Below the pieces are notes generated by a model, which saw nothing but the letters and a program-made list of their open reading frames with translations, was not told the DNA's origin and ran no database searches. Source: Sacculina carcini (lineage: Eukaryota; Arthropoda; Thecostraca; Sacculinidae). From it: a stretch of DNA of 64,000 nucleotides. The stretch covers positions 762,795-826,794 of the forward strand of contig OU696595.1 in the NCBI GenBank assembly GCA_916048095.2, read 5' to 3'. The number at the start of each line of letters is the position of its first letter. Position 1 is the stretch's first letter. This document shows, in pieces, positions 1 through 12,405 of this stretch. The translations under genes were made by a program, and so were the position numbers.

Positions 1-310
1 TGAAATAAAAATGTCCCGCGGGCAGCAATAAAACGTTTAATTTCACCGTGTAGAATGAATTCATATACAAAACTAATGGATTTGACTTCAAGAACCAGAA
101 CGGATGGTGTTCGAGTTCTGAATTATTCCTCACGTCGGGCGGGTTTAAATATGAGGCGGGTTGAGTGAAAATATTTTGTCAAAATAAAATTAAAAACAAT
201 GAAATTCAGACCTTTTAATTGATTAAGGTTTTCATGAGTTTGCCATATTTATTTTTAATTTGCAATATTTTTATGAATTTTTCCGCACAACGGGCGGGTT
301 TTAATGCTAG

Positions 311-312
<2 letters not shown>

Positions 313-343
<31 letters not shown>

Positions 344-367
344 GATCCTCTGTGTGTGTGTGTGTGT
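313..367 (+). repeat. Compound (TA)n-(TG)n microsatellite cassette
   Basis: About 13 TA units are followed by the short spacer AAAAGAGATCCTCTG and then a TG tract. The cassette begins right after the GCTAG that follows a CG-rich tag. The same arrangement recurs at about 4,790, 6,866, 9,341, 18,690 and 27,420, and inverted near 40,270, 43,950, 47,250, 52,180, 56,990 and 61,590. TA and TG lengths differ from copy to copy. Confidence 0.9.
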
Positions 368-448
368 CTGTGTGTTCACCATCCTTGGTCCATTTTCTAT
401 CAGCTAATACTCGGCCACCACTTAGCGCACCTGCTAACAATATATACC

Positions 449-1744
449 ATCACGTTGTAAATTTTATTGTCTACAATTAACACTAAATTTGAATTTTAAA
501 AATAAAACTAAAAAAAGTTATAGCGGTGAAAAGACAAAATGAACCCTGAAAAATGCGAAAATTTTGGTCAATTTTCTGAAGACTACTCCTCCTAAACCAG
601 CAATGGTACAACTATACAAATTATACCAATGTGTAGAAATTTGTATGTTCTACTCAACGAACTATAATTTATACCCAAAAATTGAATATAAAACATGTAA
701 AATGGAAGAAAATTCAATATACATTCAAAATTATATTTAAACTCCACGCGTCCGATTTTCTATACTTTTTTCTCTATTTCTCAAAAACTAATTATCACAC
801 ATCCAAATAAATAATACCATCATGGTGGGAATTTTATTATCTACAACACGGTATAATTTTTAATTTTTCCAAAGTGTATTAAAAAAAGTTACGGCGGTGT
901 GAAGTGTAAATGACAAAAAGGCAAAAAGGCAAAAATAGCAAAAATAACGTGAATATTTTGGTCAATATTTCGCTATCTATTCCTCATAAACCAGCAATGG
1001 TATAGCTATAAAAATTATACTACTATGTATATAATTTTGTGTTCTCAAAAAACATTTATAATTTGTACCCACAAATGATACAAAAAACGTGTAAAATTGG
1101 CAAAATTCTCAAATACATCCAAAATTACACTTGAACACCGGGTGATTAAAATTAATTAACTTTTCTACCTATTTCTCAAGAAATATTTGTCACACATTAC
1201 AATAAATTATACCATCGTGCTAGAAATTTTGTCTTCTACAATACGGTACAATTTTTAATTTTCCAAAGTGTATCTAAAGGAAGTTACGGCGATGTAAAGT
1301 CAAAATGTCATGTTGCCAATTTGACAGCTATTATGCGCACTTGCGATTACACATGAATATACACTGATTTAATTTCACTGAAGTCCAATCACAATTTACG
1401 CACTTGCGATTACACAGGAATATACTACTGTGTAGAGAATTTTGTGTTCTACAATATAAGCTATAATTTATACCCACAAATGGTACAAAAAACGTGTAAA
1501 ATTGGCAAAATTCTCAAATACATCCAAAATTACACTTGAACACCGGGCGACTAAAATTAATTTATTTTTTTACTATTTCATAGTAACTATTTGTTATACA
1601 TAAAAATAAATTATACCATCGTGCTAGAAATCTTGTTTTCTACAATACGGTAGAATTTGTAATATTCCAAAGGGTATCTGAAGGAAGTTACGGCGGTGTA
1701 AAGTCAAAAGGACATATTGCCAATTTGACAGCTATTATGCGCAC
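449..1744 (+). repeat. Satellite-like ~380-bp monomers (four diverged copies)
   Basis: Related monomers start at the phrase ATACCATC(A/G) near 449, 829, 1,210 and 1,616, giving steps of 380, 381 and 406 bases. The longest step contains a short internal duplication of the ACTTGCGATTACACAGGAATA region. Each monomer carries a conserved GTTACGGCGGTGTAAAGTC segment. Each also looks dimeric: the segments around TTTTCTACAATACGGTATAA and GTGTTCTACAAGATAAGC align with each other. Monomers of this family fill much of the window in both halves. No coding potential is evident. Confidence 0.8.
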
Positions 1745-2720
1745 TTGCGATTACACAGGAATATACACCGATTAAATTTCACTGAAGCCCAATCACAATT
1801 GAGAATGCATCATATTATCTCCAAGCATGGATGGTGTGGTTTTTTTGCGTACAGTTTAATTAATGCTACACTATACTGTATAGAAAGTCTTTATTGTCCT
1901 CAATATTTACACATCAAATGTTCCGCACGACCGGCGGGTAAAATGCTACTTGGAAGAAAGTAAACTACTGAATTTTACTGTGTAATTTAATTGGTTTAAT
2001 TTCAAGTTGCATACGCTTAAGTTGCATAAGGATACGGGTTGTAATATCATGCAATGCCAAGTATATGCATATGCTGTTTTAGAGGAAGCATTAATCTGGA
2101 ATTATAGAGATGTTTCATTGTTTTGATAGTGTTACACCTCTGAATTACTACACACGAAGGACGGGTGTGAATTTGAGTAGTGTTGAGGGAAAAACATCGT
2201 CAATAATTAAAACAAGAATTTACAAATTTGACTTTTCTATTGGTCGTTTTTCATCAATTTTCTTTGTGTTTGTTTCGTGTTTGAGTTCTGAATTATTCCG
2301 CACGACGGGCAGCGTTAATTATGAGGCGGGTTGTGGAAAAACATGTTTTCTAAATTGAAACATAAATTTTACATTTAGACTTTTATATTAGCTAAAACTT
2401 TCCTGTGGGTTTGTTTTTCTTTTTCAATTTGCACTAATTTATTATGAATTGAATATTAATTATATTTTATGAACTGTTCCGCACGACGGGCGGGCTTAAA
2501 TGTATCTATAAAGAGTGGGTTTAAATGATAGCGAGGTATATGATATCTTGCTAGCAGTAAATATTCTAGCGATAAAAGTAGAATAGCTCTTAAGCAAACG
2601 ATTTTGGAGAATGATGTGAACCTTTAAATATATTTTGCGATCTGATGATATATGTATTAGGAATAATACGTAGCAGAATATAGATTGCATAATATCATAT
2701 CGGCTGTAATATCAAGGGCT

Positions 2721-4807
2721 GTAATATCGGTGTAATCCAAAAAATATCAACTGTATGAATATGATGCATTAGTGGAAGCATTAACCGGGAATTATGAGAT
2801 AATATGATAATGGTGTATAATTATATCGCATTATGCAACAAATGTGAATTTAGCTGCCTTACAGTTTGGACCCGATACTATATTGGCGGGTTGAGAGAAA
2901 AGTATTGGTGGGCCGCGTGTTTGGGACCCCTGGGGTAGATAATCTCAGTCATCTGATTACAAATTATGATCGCATCAGTATATTTTGTGATCACAAACTA
3001 ATAAGTTAAATCACCTCAGACTAGGCTGAGAGCGGTCAAGATTGGATGGTTGGGTTGGGTTGGGTAGGTTTGACTCAGGTTATATTGGGTTTTAATGATA
3101 GCGGAAAATATATAAATTTTAACAATAAATATTATAGCGGTAAATGTGAAATGTACTTAAGCAAATAATATTGGGTAATGATAATAAGTAATAAATATAC
3201 TTTGGAAACATTCTGATGAAAAGATTTCATCATCTTTCATTGTTTGTTTCGTGTTTGTGTTCTGAATTATACCACACGACGGGCAGATTTATATATCAGG
3301 CGGGTTGAGGGATAATATATGTCAAAATAAGAACAAAAATATTCACATTTAGACTTTTCTATTGGTTAAGATATTTATAGGTTACATTTTTTGGTTTTCA
3401 ATTTGTATTCATTATATTTTCTTTATTTGATATGAATTTTATTGTATGAATTGTTCCGCACGACGGGTGGGTTTTAAAAAGTGTTTTTGGATCATTTTTT
3501 CAAATGGCTCATTTAAAAAAAGGTTTTTTTTTTAAAATAAAAATGTTCCGCGGGCAGCAACTATAGACAATAGAACGTTCAATTTACCCTGTAGAATTAA
3601 TCAATACACAAAACCAATGGATTTGACTTCAAGATGCAGAACGGATCGTGTTCGAGTTCTGAATTATTCAGCACGACGGGCGGGCTTAAAAATGACTCAG
3701 GCGGACTGAGGGGAAATATTGTGTCGAAATAAAAATAATTAAACTTATAATTTTCAATTGATTAATATTTTTATGAGTGTACCCTAATTCATTTTTATTT
3801 TTCCATATTTTTTATGAATTGAATATGAATTTCATGTTATGAATTGCTCCGCACAACGGGCGGGTTTTAATGCTATATATATACATAAAGAAGAAATTAT
3901 CTGTCTGTCTGTGTATGTATGCTTGAATATGAGGTGACATAATTGCGCTGGCTCATGGTTCGCTGGTTCAATTATCAGGGGCTTCAAACGCAAACGAAGC
4001 GATGGCTCATTTTTATGAAATAAAAATGTCCCGCGGGCAGCAATAAAACGTTCAATTTCACCGTATAGAATGAATTCATATACAAAACTAATGGATTTGA
4101 CTTCAAGAACCAGAGCGGATGGTGTTCGAGTTCTGAATTTTTCCTCACGTCGGGCGGGTTTAAATATGAGGCGGGTTGAGTGAAAATATTTTGTCAAAAT
4201 AAAATTAAAAATAATGAAATTTAGACTTTTTAATTGATTAAGGTCTTCATGAGTTTGCCTTATTTATTTTTAATTTGCAATATTTTTATGAATTGTTCCG
4301 CACAACGGGCGGGTTTTAATGCGGTTTTAATGCTATATATATACATAAAGAAGAAATTATCTGTCTGTCTGTGTATGTATGCTTGAATATGAGGTGGCAT
4401 AATTGCGCTGGTTCATGGTTCGCTGGTTCAATGATCAGGGGCTTCAAACGCAAACGAAGCGATGGCTCATTTTTATGAAATAGAAATGTCCCGCGGGCAG
4501 CAATAAAACGTTCAATTTCACCGTGTAGAATGAATTCATATACAAAACTAATGGATTTGACTTCAAGAACCAGAACGGATGGTGTTCGAGTTCTGAATTA
4601 TTCCGCACGTCGGCCGGGTTTAAATATGAGGCGGGCTGAGTGAAAATATTTTGTCAAAATGTAAATTAAAAATAATGAAATTTAGACTTTTTAATTGATT
4701 AAGGTTTTTATGAGTTTGCCTTATTTATTTTTAATTTGCAATATTTTTATGAATTCTTCCGCACAACGGGCGGGTTTTAATGCTAGTATATATATATAAA
4801 AGAGATC

Positions 4808-4864
<57 letters not shown>

Positions 4865-5825
4865 TGTGTGTCTGTTCAACCCTCCTTGGTCCATTTTCTA
4901 TCAGCTATTATTTGGCCACCACTTGACCTACCTGCTAAAAATTTATACCATCACGTTGGAAATTTCGTTGTCTACACTTTGGATTAAATTTTAAATTTCA
5001 AAAACGAAATAAAAAAAGTTATAGCGGTGAAAAGACAAAATGAACCCTGAAAAATGCGAAAATTTTGGTCAATTTTCTGAAGACTACTCTTCCTAAACCA
5101 ACAATGGTACAACTATACAAATTATACCACTGTGTAGAAAATTTTCTGTTCTACTCAAGGAATTTTAATTTATACCCAAAAATAGATATGAAACATGTAA
5201 AATGGAAAAAAAATCAAATCTACATTCAAAATTTTATTTAAACTCCACGCGTCCGATTTTCTATACTTTTTTCTCTATTCCTCAAAAACTAATCATTACA
5301 CATCTAAATAAATAATACCATCATGCTGAAAATTTTGTTTGCTACAACACGGTATAATTTTTAAGTTTCCAAAGTGTATTAAAAAAAAGTTACGGCGGTG
5401 TGAAGTGTAAATGACAAAAAGGCAAAAAGGCACAATTAGCACAAGAAACGTGAATATTTTGGTCAATATTCCGCTATCTATTACTCATAAACCAGCAATG
5501 GTACAGCCATAAAAGTTATACTATTGTGTAGATACTTTTGTGTTCAACAAGAAAGGTTATAATTTATACCCACAAATGATACAAAAAACGTGTAAAATTG
5601 GCAAAATTCTCAAATACATCCAAAATTACACTTGAACACCGGGTGACTAAAATTAATTCATTTTTCTAATATTTCTCAGTAACTATTAGTTAAACATAAA
5701 AATAAATTATACCATCGTGCTAGAAATCTTGTTTTCTACAATACGGTATAATTTCTAATTTTCCAAAGTATATCTGAAGGAAGTTACGGCGGTGTAAAGT
5801 CAAAAGGACATATTGCCAATTTGAC
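2721..5825 (+). repeat. Host repeat block with CG-tag modules and monomers
   Basis: This stretch holds CG-tag modules (tags near 3,451, 3,670, 3,850, 4,150, 4,297, 4,600 and 4,758), a long TG tract at 4,811-4,863, and satellite-like monomers from about 4,950 onward. A short G-rich tract lies near 3,048-3,068. The reverse complement of much of this block is found at 52,780-54,300 and again at 56,500-59,300. The 121-codon frame at 3,832-4,197 (minus) is shared with both of those copies and shows no protein-like composition, so it is not called as a gene. Confidence 0.85.
4811..4863 (+). repeat. (TG)n microsatellite
   Basis: About 26 TG units run after the AAAGAGATCCTC spacer of the compound cassette. 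Here the preceding TA tract is very short, unlike at 313 and 6,866, where TA is long and TG is short. Confidence 0.95.
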
Positions 5826-6862
5826 AGCTATTATGCGCACTTGCGATTACACAGGAATATACTACTGTGTAGATAATCTTGTGTTCTACAAGATAAGCTA
5901 TAATTTATATCCACAAATGAAACAAAAAACGTGTAAAATTGGCAAAATTCTCAAATACATCCTAAATAACACTTGAACACCTGGCGACTAAAATTAATTC
6001 ATTTTTCTACTATATCTCAGTAACTATTTGTTATGCAATATAAGATATTTATAGGTTACATTTTTTGGTTTTCAATTTGTATTCATTATATTTTCTGGAT
6101 TTGATATGAATTTCATTGTATGAATTGTTCCGCACGACGGGTGTGTTTAAAAAAAATGTTTTTTTAGATCATTTTTTCAAATGGTTCATTTAAAAAAAGT
6201 AATTTTTTTAAAATAAATTGCTCCGCGGGCAGCAACTAAAGACAATAGAACGTTCAATTTCCCCTGTAGAATTAATCCATACACAAAACCAATGGATTTG
6301 ACTTCAAATATGAATTGTATTGTATGAATTGTTCCGCACGACGGGCGGGGTTAAAAAAAGTGTTTCCATTTTTTAGTTCATTTTTTCAAATGGTTCATTT
6401 AAAAAAAGGTATTTTTGTAAAAATAAAAATGCTCCGCGGGCAGCAACTATAGACCATAGAACGTTAAATTTACCCTGTAAAATGTGCTGGTTCAAGGTTC
6501 GCTGGTTCAATGATCAGGGGCTTCAAACGCAAACGAAGCGATGGCTAATTTTATGAAATAAAAATGTCCCGCGGGCAGCAATAAAACGTTTAATTTCACC
6601 GTGTAGAATGAATTCATATACAAAACTAATGGATTTGACTTCAAGAACCAGAACGGATGGTGTTCGAGTTCTGAATTATTCCTCACGTCGGGCGGGTTTA
6701 AATATGAGGCGGGTTGAGTGAAAATATTTTGTCAAAATAAAATTAAAAACAATGAAATTCAGACCTTTTAATTGATTAAGGTTTTCATGAGTTTGCCATA
6801 TTTATTTTTAATTTGCAATATTTTTATGAATTTTTCCGCACAACGGGCGGGTTTTAATGCTA

Positions 6863-6914
<52 letters not shown>

Positions 6915-8300
6915 GATCCTCTGTGTGTGTGTGTGTGTCTGTGTGTTCACCATCCTTGGTCCATTTTCTATCAGCTAATACTCGGCCACCACTTAGCGCA
7001 CCTGCTAACAATATATACCATCACGTTGTAAATTTTATTGTCTACAATTAACACTAAATTTGAATTTTAAAAATAAAACTAAAAAAAGTTATAGCGGTGA
7101 AAAGACCAAATGAACCCTGAAAAATGCGAAAATTTTGGTCAATTTTCTGAAGACTACTCCTCCTAAACCAGCAATGGTACAACTATAAAAATTATACCAA
7201 TGTGTAGAAATTTGTATGTTCTACTCAACGAACTATAATTTATACCCAAAAATTGAATATAAAACATGTAAAATGGAAGAAAATTCAATATACATTCAAA
7301 ATTATATTTAAACTCCACGCGTCCGATTTTCTATACTTTTTTCTCTATTTCTCAAAAACTAATTATCACACATCCAAATAAATAATACCATCATGGTGGG
7401 AATTTTATTATCTACAACACGGTATAATTTTTAATTTTTCCAAAGTGTATTAAAAAAAGTTACGGCGGTGTGAAGTGTAAATGACAAAAAGGCAAAAAGG
7501 CAAAAATAGCAAAAATAACGTGAATATTTTGGTCAATATTTCGCTATCTATTCCTCATAAACCAGCAATGGTATAGCTATAAAAATTATACTACTATGTA
7601 TATAATTTTGTGTTCTCAAAAAACATTTATAATTTGTACCCACAAATGATACAAAAAACGTGTAAAATTGGCAAAATTCTCAAATACATCCAAAATTACA
7701 CTTGAACACCGGGTGATTAAAATTAATTAATTTTTCTACCTATTTCTCAAGAAATATTTGTCACACATTACAATAAATTATACCATCGTGCTAGAAATTT
7801 TGTCTTCTACAATACGGTACAATTTTTAATTTTCCAAAGTGTATCTAAAGGAAGTTACGGCGATGTAAAGTCAAAATGTCATGTTGCCAATTTGACAGCT
7901 ATTATGCGCACTTGCGATTACACATGAATATACACTGATTTAATTTCACTGAAGTCCAATCACAATTTACGCACTTGCGATTACACAGGAATATACTACT
8001 GTGTAGAGAATTTTGTGTTCTACAATATAAGCTATAATTTATACCCACAAATGGTACAAAAAACGTGTAAAATTGGCAAAATTCTCAAATACATCCAAAA
8101 TTACACTTGAACACCGGGCGACTAAAATTAATTTATTTTTTTACTATTTCATAGTAACTATTTGTTATACATAAAAATAAATTATACCATCGTGCTAGAA
8201 ATCTTGTTTTCTACAATACGGTAGAATTTGTAATATTCCAAAGGGTATCTGAAGGAAGTTACGGCGGTGTAAAGTCAAAAGGACATATTGCCAATTTGAC
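5826..8300 (+). repeat. 2,475-bp tandem duplication, copy 1
   Basis: The segment is directly followed by a second copy (8,301-10,777). Both share derived bases that are absent from the block at the window start, for example GACCAAATG near 7,104 and 9,581 against GACAAAATG near 525. That makes this duplication more recent than the spread of the block. The breakpoint falls inside the satellite-like monomers, so its exact position is uncertain by some tens of bases. It contains a TA tract at 6,866-6,909. No gene is visible. Confidence 0.85.
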
Positions 8301-9337
8301 AGCTATTATGCGCACTTGCGATTACACAGGAATATACTACTGTGTAGATAATCTTGTGTTCTACAAGATAAGCTATAATTTATATCCACAAATGAAACAA
8401 AAAACGTGTAAAATTGGCAAAATTCTCAAATACATCCTAAATAACACTTGAACACCTGGCGACTAAAATTAATTCATTTTTCTACTATATCTCAGTAACT
8501 ATTTGTTATGCAATATAAGATATTTATAGGTTACATTTTTTGGTTTTCAATTTGTATTCATTATATTTTCTGGATTTGATATGAATTTCATTGTATGAAT
8601 TGTTCCGCACGACGGGTGTGTTTAAAAAAAATGTTTTTTTAGATCATTTTTTCAAATGGTTCATTTAAAAAAAGTAATTTTTTTAAAATAAATTGCTCCG
8701 CGGGCAGCAACTAAAGACAATAGAACGTTCAATTTCCCCTGTAGAATTAATCCATACACAAAACCAATGGATTTGACTTCAAATATGAATTGTATTGTAT
8801 GAATTGTTCCGCACGACGGGCGGGGTTAAAAAAAGTGTTTCCATTTTTTAGTTCATTTTTTCAAATGGTTCATTTAAAAAAAGGTATTTTTGTAAAAATA
8901 AAAATGCTCCGCGGGCAGCAACTATAGACCATAGAACGTTAAATTTACCCTGTAAAATGTGCTGGTTCAAGGTTCGCTGGTTCAATGATCAGGGGCTTCA
9001 AACGCAAACGAAGCGATGGCTAATTTTATGAAATAAAAATGTCCCGCGGGCAGCAATAAAACGTTTAATTTCACCGTGTAGAATGAATTCATATACAAAA
9101 CTAATGGATTTGACTTCAAGAACCAGAACGGATGGTGTTCGAGTTCTGAATTATTCCTCACGTCGGGCGGGTTTAAATATGAGGCGGGTTGAGTGAAAAT
9201 ATTTTGTCAAAATAAAATTAAAAACAATGAAATTCAGACCTTTTAATTGATTAAGGTTTTCATGAGTTTGCCATATTTATTTTTAATTTGCAATATTTTT
9301 ATGAATTTTTCCGCACAACGGGCGGGTTTTAATGCTA

Positions 9338-9391
<54 letters not shown>

Positions 9392-10777
9392 GATCCTCTG
9401 TGTGTGTGTGTGTGTCTGTGTGTTCACCATCCTTGGTCCATTTTCTATCAGCTAATACTCGGCCACCACTTAGCGCACCTGCTAACAATATATACCATCA
9501 CGTTGTAAATTTTATTGTCTACAATTAACACTAAATTTGAATTTTAAAAATAAAACTAAAAAAAGTTATAGCGGTGAAAAGACCAAATGAACCCTGAAAA
9601 ATGCGAAAATTTTGGTCAATTTTCTGAAGACTACTCCTCCTAAACCAGCAATGGTACAACTATAAAAATTATACCAATGTGTAGAAATTTGTATGTTCTA
9701 CTCAACGAACTATAATTTATACCCAAAAATTGAATATAAAACATGTAAAATGGAAGAAAATTCAATATACATTCAAAATTATATTTAAACTCCACGCGTC
9801 CGATTTTCTATACTTTTTTCTCTATTTCTCAAAAACTAATTATCACACATCCAAATAAATAATACCATCATGGTGGGAATTTTATTATCTACAACACGGT
9901 ATAATTTTTAATTTTTCCAAAGTGTATTAAAAAAAGTTACGGCGGTGTGAAGTGTAAATGACAAAAAGGCAAAAAGGCAAAAATAGCAAAAATAACGTGA
10001 ATATTTTGGTCAATATTTCGCTATCTATTCCTCATAAACCAGCAATGGTATAGCTATAAAAATTATACTACTATGTATATAATTTTGTGTTCTCAAAAAA
10101 CATTTATAATTTGTACCCACAAATGATACAAAAAACGTGTAAAATTGGCAAAATTCTCAAATACATCCAAAATTACACTTGAACACCGGGTGATTAAAAT
10201 TAATTAATTTTTCTACCTATTTCTCAAGAAATATTTGTCACACATTACAATAAATTATACCATCGTGCTAGAAATTTTGTCTTCTACAATACGGTACAAT
10301 TTTTAATTTTCCAAAGTGTATCTAAAGGAAGTTACGGCGATGTAAAGTCAAAATGTCATGTTGCCAATTTGACAGCTATTATGCGCACTTGCGATTACAC
10401 ATGAATATACACTGATTTAATTTCACTGAAGTCCAATCACAATTTACGCACTTGCGATTACACAGGAATATACTACTGTGTAGAGAATTTTGTGTTCTAC
10501 AATATAAGCTATAATTTATACCCACAAATGGTACAAAAAACGTGTAAAATTGGCAAAATTCTCAAATACATCCAAAATTACACTTGAACACCGGGCGACT
10601 AAAATTAATTTATTTTTTTACTATTTCATAGTAACTATTTGTTATACATAAAAATAAATTATACCATCGTGCTAGAAATCTTGTTTTCTACAATACGGTA
10701 GAATTTGTAATATTCCAAAGGGTATCTGAAGGAAGTTACGGCGGTGTAAAGTCAAAAGGACATATTGCCAATTTGAC
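8301..10777 (+). repeat. 2,475-bp tandem duplication, copy 2
   Basis: This is the second copy of the segment at 5,826-8,300. It is almost identical apart from two extra bases in the TA tract (9,341-9,386). At its right edge the sequence continues as in the block at the window start (ATATACACCG) instead of ATATACTACTG. This suggests an exchange within the monomers. Confidence 0.85.
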
Positions 10778-11768
10778 AGCTATTATGCGCACTTGCGATT
10801 ACACAGGAATATACACCGATTAAATTTCACTGAAGCCCAATCACAATTGAGAATGCATCATATTATCTCCAAGCATGGATGGTGTGGTTTTTTTGCGTAC
10901 AGTTTAATTAATGCTACACTATACTGTATAGAAAGTCTTTATTGTCCTCAATATTTACACATCAAATGTTCCGCACGACCGGCGGGTAAAATGCTACTTG
11001 GAAGAAAGTAAACTACTGAATTTTACTGTGTAATTTAATTGGTTTAATTTCAAGTTGCATACGCTTAAGTTGCATAAGGATACGGGTTGTAATATCATGC
11101 AATGCCAAGTATATGCATATGCTGTTTTAGAGGAAGCATTAATCTGGAATTATAGAGATGTTTCATTGTTTTGATAGTGTTACACCTCTGAATTACTACA
11201 CACGAAGGACGGGTGTGAATTTGAGTAGTGTTGAGGGAAAAACATCGTCAATAATTAAAACAAGAATTTACAAATTTGACTTTTCTATTGGTCGTTTTTC
11301 ATCAATTTTCTTTGTGTTTGTTTCGTGTTTGAGTTCTGAATTATTCCGCACGACGGGCAGCGTTAATTATGAGGCGGGTTGTGGAAAAACATGTTTTCTA
11401 AATTGAAACATAAATTATACATTTAGACTTTTATATTAGCTAAAACTTTCCTGTGGGTTTGTTTTTCTTTTTCAATTTGCACTAATTTATTATGAATTGA
11501 ATATTAATTATATTTTATGAACTGTTCCGCACGACGGGCGGGCTTAAATGTATCTATAAAGAGTGGGTTTAAATGATAGCGAGGTATATGATATCTTGCT
11601 AGCAGTAAATATTCTAGCGATAAAAGTAGAATAGCTCTTAAGCAAACGATTTTGGAGAATGATGTGAACCTTTAAATATATTTTGCGATCTGATGATATA
11701 TGTATTAGGAATAATACGTAGCAGAATATAGATTGCATAATATAATATCGGCTGTAATATCAAGGGCT
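9029..11768 (+). repeat. Host repeat block B, copy 2
   Basis: This repeats 1-2,720 nearly base for base and overlaps the second 2.475-kb copy. It stops abruptly at about 11,768 inside GGGCTG. A short unmatched stretch (ACAAGGGG) then joins it to the left edge of the retrotransposon-bearing tandem unit. No gene is visible. Confidence 0.85.
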
Positions 11769-11797
11769 GACAAGGGGTAGACAGACTATTTCTCAGG

Positions 11798-11800
<3 letters not shown>

Positions 11801-11869
<69 letters not shown>

Positions 11870-11876
11870 GAGATCT

Positions 11877-11909
<33 letters not shown>

Positions 11910-11910
11910 G
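11801..11910 (+). repeat. (TA)33 plus (TCTG)n cassette
   Basis: A 66-base TA tract is followed by the hairpin-capable spacer AGAAGAGATCTTCT and then TCTG repeats. Equivalent cassettes in units 2 and 3 have TA tracts at 20,557-20,598 and 29,282-29,331, so the tract length has changed since the tandem duplication. Confidence 0.95.
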
Positions 11911-12048
11911 TGTCCCACCCTCCTTGGTCCATTTTCTATCTGCTACTTCTCGGCCACCATTTGGCGTATCTGCTAACAATTTAAACCATCACGTTGGAAA
12001 TTTTCATTCATTCATTCATTTCAAACATTCAATTTTACCGTGTGGAAT

Positions 12049-12362
12049 TAAATAAGTATCAACCATTTGCAGATGTATTTGTGAACATCAACAATGATAA
12101 CAATATCTGAAAATATAGACAAACATTGGTAAGTACAAGACGCTTGAAAAGCGATAACTAATTCTTGGATTTGAATGCAAATTGAACAAACCAGTGGAAA
12201 TGTAATTGATAATGCTATAGTGATCCGATGACAATATCAATTACATGCAAATTAAATCCGGTGAAATACATACATAAACAGATCAACTCGCTAGTTGAGC
12301 AGAAAACCAAATATGCATCAGACGCGTCACGTTCGCCTAATGAGTAAGTTTATACTTCACTA
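12049..12362 (-). repeat. 3' LTR of copy 1
   Basis: The LTR is 314 bp. In element orientation it starts TAGTGAAGTATA and ends GATACTTATTTA, with imperfect inverted ends sharing TA and AAGTAT; it does not have the usual TG...CA at its extreme ends. It differs from the partner LTR at 17,036-17,349 at two sites (in GAATGCAAATT and in CAGTGGAAATG). Confidence 0.9.
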
Positions 12363-12405
12363 CGCCCCCCAAGTCGACAATGTCTGGAGACTGATAAATG
12401 TTAAC

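Larger units (their letters stand above)
1..2720 (+). repeat. Host repeat block B, copy 1
   Basis: No gene is visible. The block opens with a CG-tag module (tags near 130 and 283), then a TA/TG microsatellite cassette (313-367), then satellite-like monomers (about 449-1,744). More tag modules follow near 1,921, 2,297 and 2,469. The same sequence recurs in the same order and orientation at about 9,029-11,768. The offset is 9,028 before the TA tract and 9,048 after it, so the only sizeable length change is in the TA tract. A reverse-complement relative lies near 59,000-61,500. Short frames here of 62-82 codons recur only because the DNA is duplicated. Confidence 0.9.

Noticed and set aside
3832..4197. 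121-codon frame conserved in three places
   Set aside because: All copies are recent duplicates of the same repeat; the frame spans CG tags and low-complexity sequence, and has no recognisable domain.
4390..4450. tRNA-like box B (GGTTCAATGATC) suggesting a SINE
   Set aside because: The spacing to any box A-like sequence is far too short, and no cloverleaf can be drawn.
12126..12140. Consensus-like splice donor GGTAAGTA on the LTR antisense strand
   Set aside because: It is a short motif expected by chance; no acceptor, exon or transcript evidence is visible.
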